The position numbers and the translations under genes are program-made. From contig OY783212.1 of assembly GCA_963678705.1 (NCBI GenBank), positions 5,022,001-5,086,000 of the forward strand: a stretch of DNA of 64,000 bases. Direction: 5' to 3'. The notes beneath the pieces are model-generated. The model saw only the letters and a list, made by a program, of their open reading frames with translations, made no database searches and was not told the origin of the DNA. Below are positions 61,941 to 64,000 of this stretch, piece by piece. Origin of the DNA: Panorpa germanica. Lineage: Eukaryota > Arthropoda > Insecta > Mecoptera > Panorpidae. Positions within the stretch are counted from its first letter, which is position 1. The number at the start of each line of letters is the position of its first letter.

Positions 61941-63588
61941 AAGGTGCCGGCACTTAGGTAGGTTGGGCACAAACATTTATAGAAGAAGCGCAAAGTTTAA
62001 ATAATACAAATAATGACTACTCAAAATTCTTTATGTTTGTTCAATTTCGTTTGGTAGATTGTGTATTAGATTTTGTTTCAATTTCAAATCGCTCGTTTAG
62101 TTTTAGATATGTTTTTTTCCTCTATACTTTAAATACATTTGTATTTTTTAACCCATCTTACTTTGTTGAGTCATATTTTAGATAACATAGTTTTCAGCCT
62201 CGTAAACTGTCTCGCGTCTCGTGCAGTTTGGATAGTGCATAGTGCTTTACTGGATAAAAGAACAGCCAGCGGCAATGCAGCCCGTCTGCTTACTACTTAC
62301 ATTAGTCTCGAGTGCTGCTGCACTTACAGAAATTGCATTTTTATAGGTTGTTAGGTACATTGATGCCAACTTTAACAGATGTAGGACAATTGCAGCAGAA
62401 AAATATGACCAAGCGAATAATCATTTATAAGAGGAGCAATATCGACAAATTCAACGATGTTTTACGTCATAAATAATTCCTTAGTATTACTTACACAATA
62501 CATTCAAAAAATCTGAAATATTGTCGTTATTTTATGTTTTATTTAAAAATGAAAACAGTCAGTTCCTACTGATACACCCCATATTTTAAATTCTACTAAG
62601 TGCCAGTGTTTGTTCAATTAAAATAAGATTTTTTTCATTATTTCTCTTTATAATGATCATAAAATATTTAATATTCTCATTATTTGAATGTCACGTAAAA
62701 ATAGAAATTCCTGACATTTTATAAATAATCTAAAAGTTGCACAAACCCACTTAGAAACGTGTTTGATATCAACGGAAATAGCTAATGATTAAAACATGAC
62801 ATATTTTAGCACACGAATTATAATCTTGCGTTGTACTTTTATTTATGTTATCGTCATTTACTTTGTTATGGGCACTCATTTTTAATTACCAGATATTCAA
62901 ACTGTCTAAAACGTTTTAACAGACCATATCGTCTGCACCTGGTTCATATAAATTGAAAAAGAAATTGCTGCTTCCTCTGCCTCGTTGTAAAACACTTGAT
63001 TTGTCAGCGGGAATATCGTTCTACAGTTATCTCTAATTGAATAAATTCATATTTTAATTTGGTATTTTCAAAATTTATTAAAAGGTATTATTTAGTTTTA
63101 TTAATTAAAATAGCGCGCACTGCTATCTACTTATCAGCTGTTTGGGTTTAAACATTTATTATAAACATAAAAAATGACACAACTTCTTCAATATGCTAAG
63201 TATGTTAGATGTTCAAAACATTTAATTACTCATCACATCTTCTCTTTTAGTTTTTCAATGTCATGAACAATGGGGCAAAGGGAGGGGGACTCGTATACAA
63301 AACAATTACTGCATTGTTTTATAAACAAATCTAAATTTAACCCGTGATTTCCCCTTTCATTTAGACATTTGGTTCTAATGAAGTTACATATACTAGCATT
63401 TATGTATATTTATGTACATTCCGCTTTATTGAAGGCATTCTGTTAGCTGCACTGTACGTACGAGTTGTGTAGGCTGTATCTCCAATTGTGTTTTATTGCT
63501 TACATTGTAATGCACCAACTGTTGGGTAGCTTAAGGAGGTTGTGTCACCAGTATAAACACACTTTAAAATTTTACACGTATAAGCATA
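61941..63588. other. intron, no gene seen
   Basis: AT-rich sequence with a GC-richer patch at about 62190-62340, whose open frame has no family features. Confidence 0.4.
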
Positions 63589-64000
63589 GAGATATAAGAC
63601 TAGAGTACGTGAAGTGTACGGCCACGTGTAAGAGGAAGCGATAGATGCAAAGAGAGAGATACCCTACCGAGGTTCCTATCTGTTTCTTCGTAGCGTACGT
63701 ATCGTAGGGAGTAAACAAGCCTGCCGGCTTGGTTGATTGCCAATATGGTAGGGGTAAACAAGCAAGCAGACGCTATAGTTATAATTAAAATAAAGATTGG
63801 TATATATATACAAAGCATTTTAACGTCCAGTTAATGAATAAAGACACCGACAACCCCCCCACTCATTGCTATATTTTCGTTACCGCGGCAGTCAATCACA
63901 GTACTAGTCTCGAAAGAGACACAGAGAGAATTTCGAGGTTATCTCTCTCTTTGCCTATACTACAGTATTCAGCCTCTTGCGCACTCTAGTCTTATATCTC
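63589..64000. mobile_element. inverted-repeat element reaching the window end
   Basis: GAGATATAAGACTAGAGT at 63589 is matched by the complement ACTCTAGTCTTATATCTC at the last bases of the window. Inner blocks GCAAAGAGAGAGATA...CC also pair. It may extend outward on the right. The antisense 72-codon open frame inside is a shadow. Confidence 0.6.

Overview
This window is nuclear DNA of an insect-like animal. It is strongly AT-rich, has short spliced exons with GT..AG introns of about 75 bp to 29.5 kb, and carries many small transposons and tRNA-derived SINEs. A lepidopteran is my best guess from overall composition and repeat style, but nothing in the sequence proves the order. No bacterial operons, tRNA, rRNA or CRISPR were seen.

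One real protein-coding gene was found, on the + strand: an ortholog of Drosophila sickie / vertebrate neuron navigator (NAV1-3), a microtubule plus-end and actin-linked cytoskeletal protein. Twelve coding exons are visible (3448-49393). They join in frame at every junction and give about 1,108 codons (1,111 with an alternative donor). They cover the end of the N-terminal calponin-homology (CH) domain, the long Ser/Pro/Lys-rich middle with SxIP-type EB-binding motifs, the NAV signature blocks, and the start of the central coiled coil. The gene is open at both ends: the start of the CH domain lies before base 1, and the rest of the coiled coil and the expected C-terminal AAA+ ATPase lie beyond base 64000.

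Layout: 1-3447 upstream intron; 3448-3653 CH exon; 3654-33185 a 29.5 kb intron with most of the repeats and two candidate internal promoters; 33186-35152 three exons, one of 1,569 bp; 35153-43254 intron; 43255-49393 nine or so closely spaced exons; 49394-64000 the beginning of another long intron.

The main point of interest is inside the 29.5 kb intron. A GC-rich promoter-like stretch (about 25.2-25.7 kb) is followed by a short open exon at 25989-26062 with a strong start context, an N-myristoylation-type start (MGNSSSS) and a donor whose phase exactly fits the exon at 33186. It would give a navigator isoform without the CH domain. A weaker candidate of the same kind is at 20039-20082. Inverted Helitron copies flank exons 33186-35152 and could promote circular RNA.

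Repeats include a head-to-tail Helitron pair with classic A/TC...hairpin-CTAG/T ends, a 643 bp TTAA-flanked hairpin element, two small hAT-type elements with 8 bp target duplications, a Harbinger-like palindromic family, about a dozen SINE copies, a LINE 3' relic and a helix-turn-helix transposase relic.
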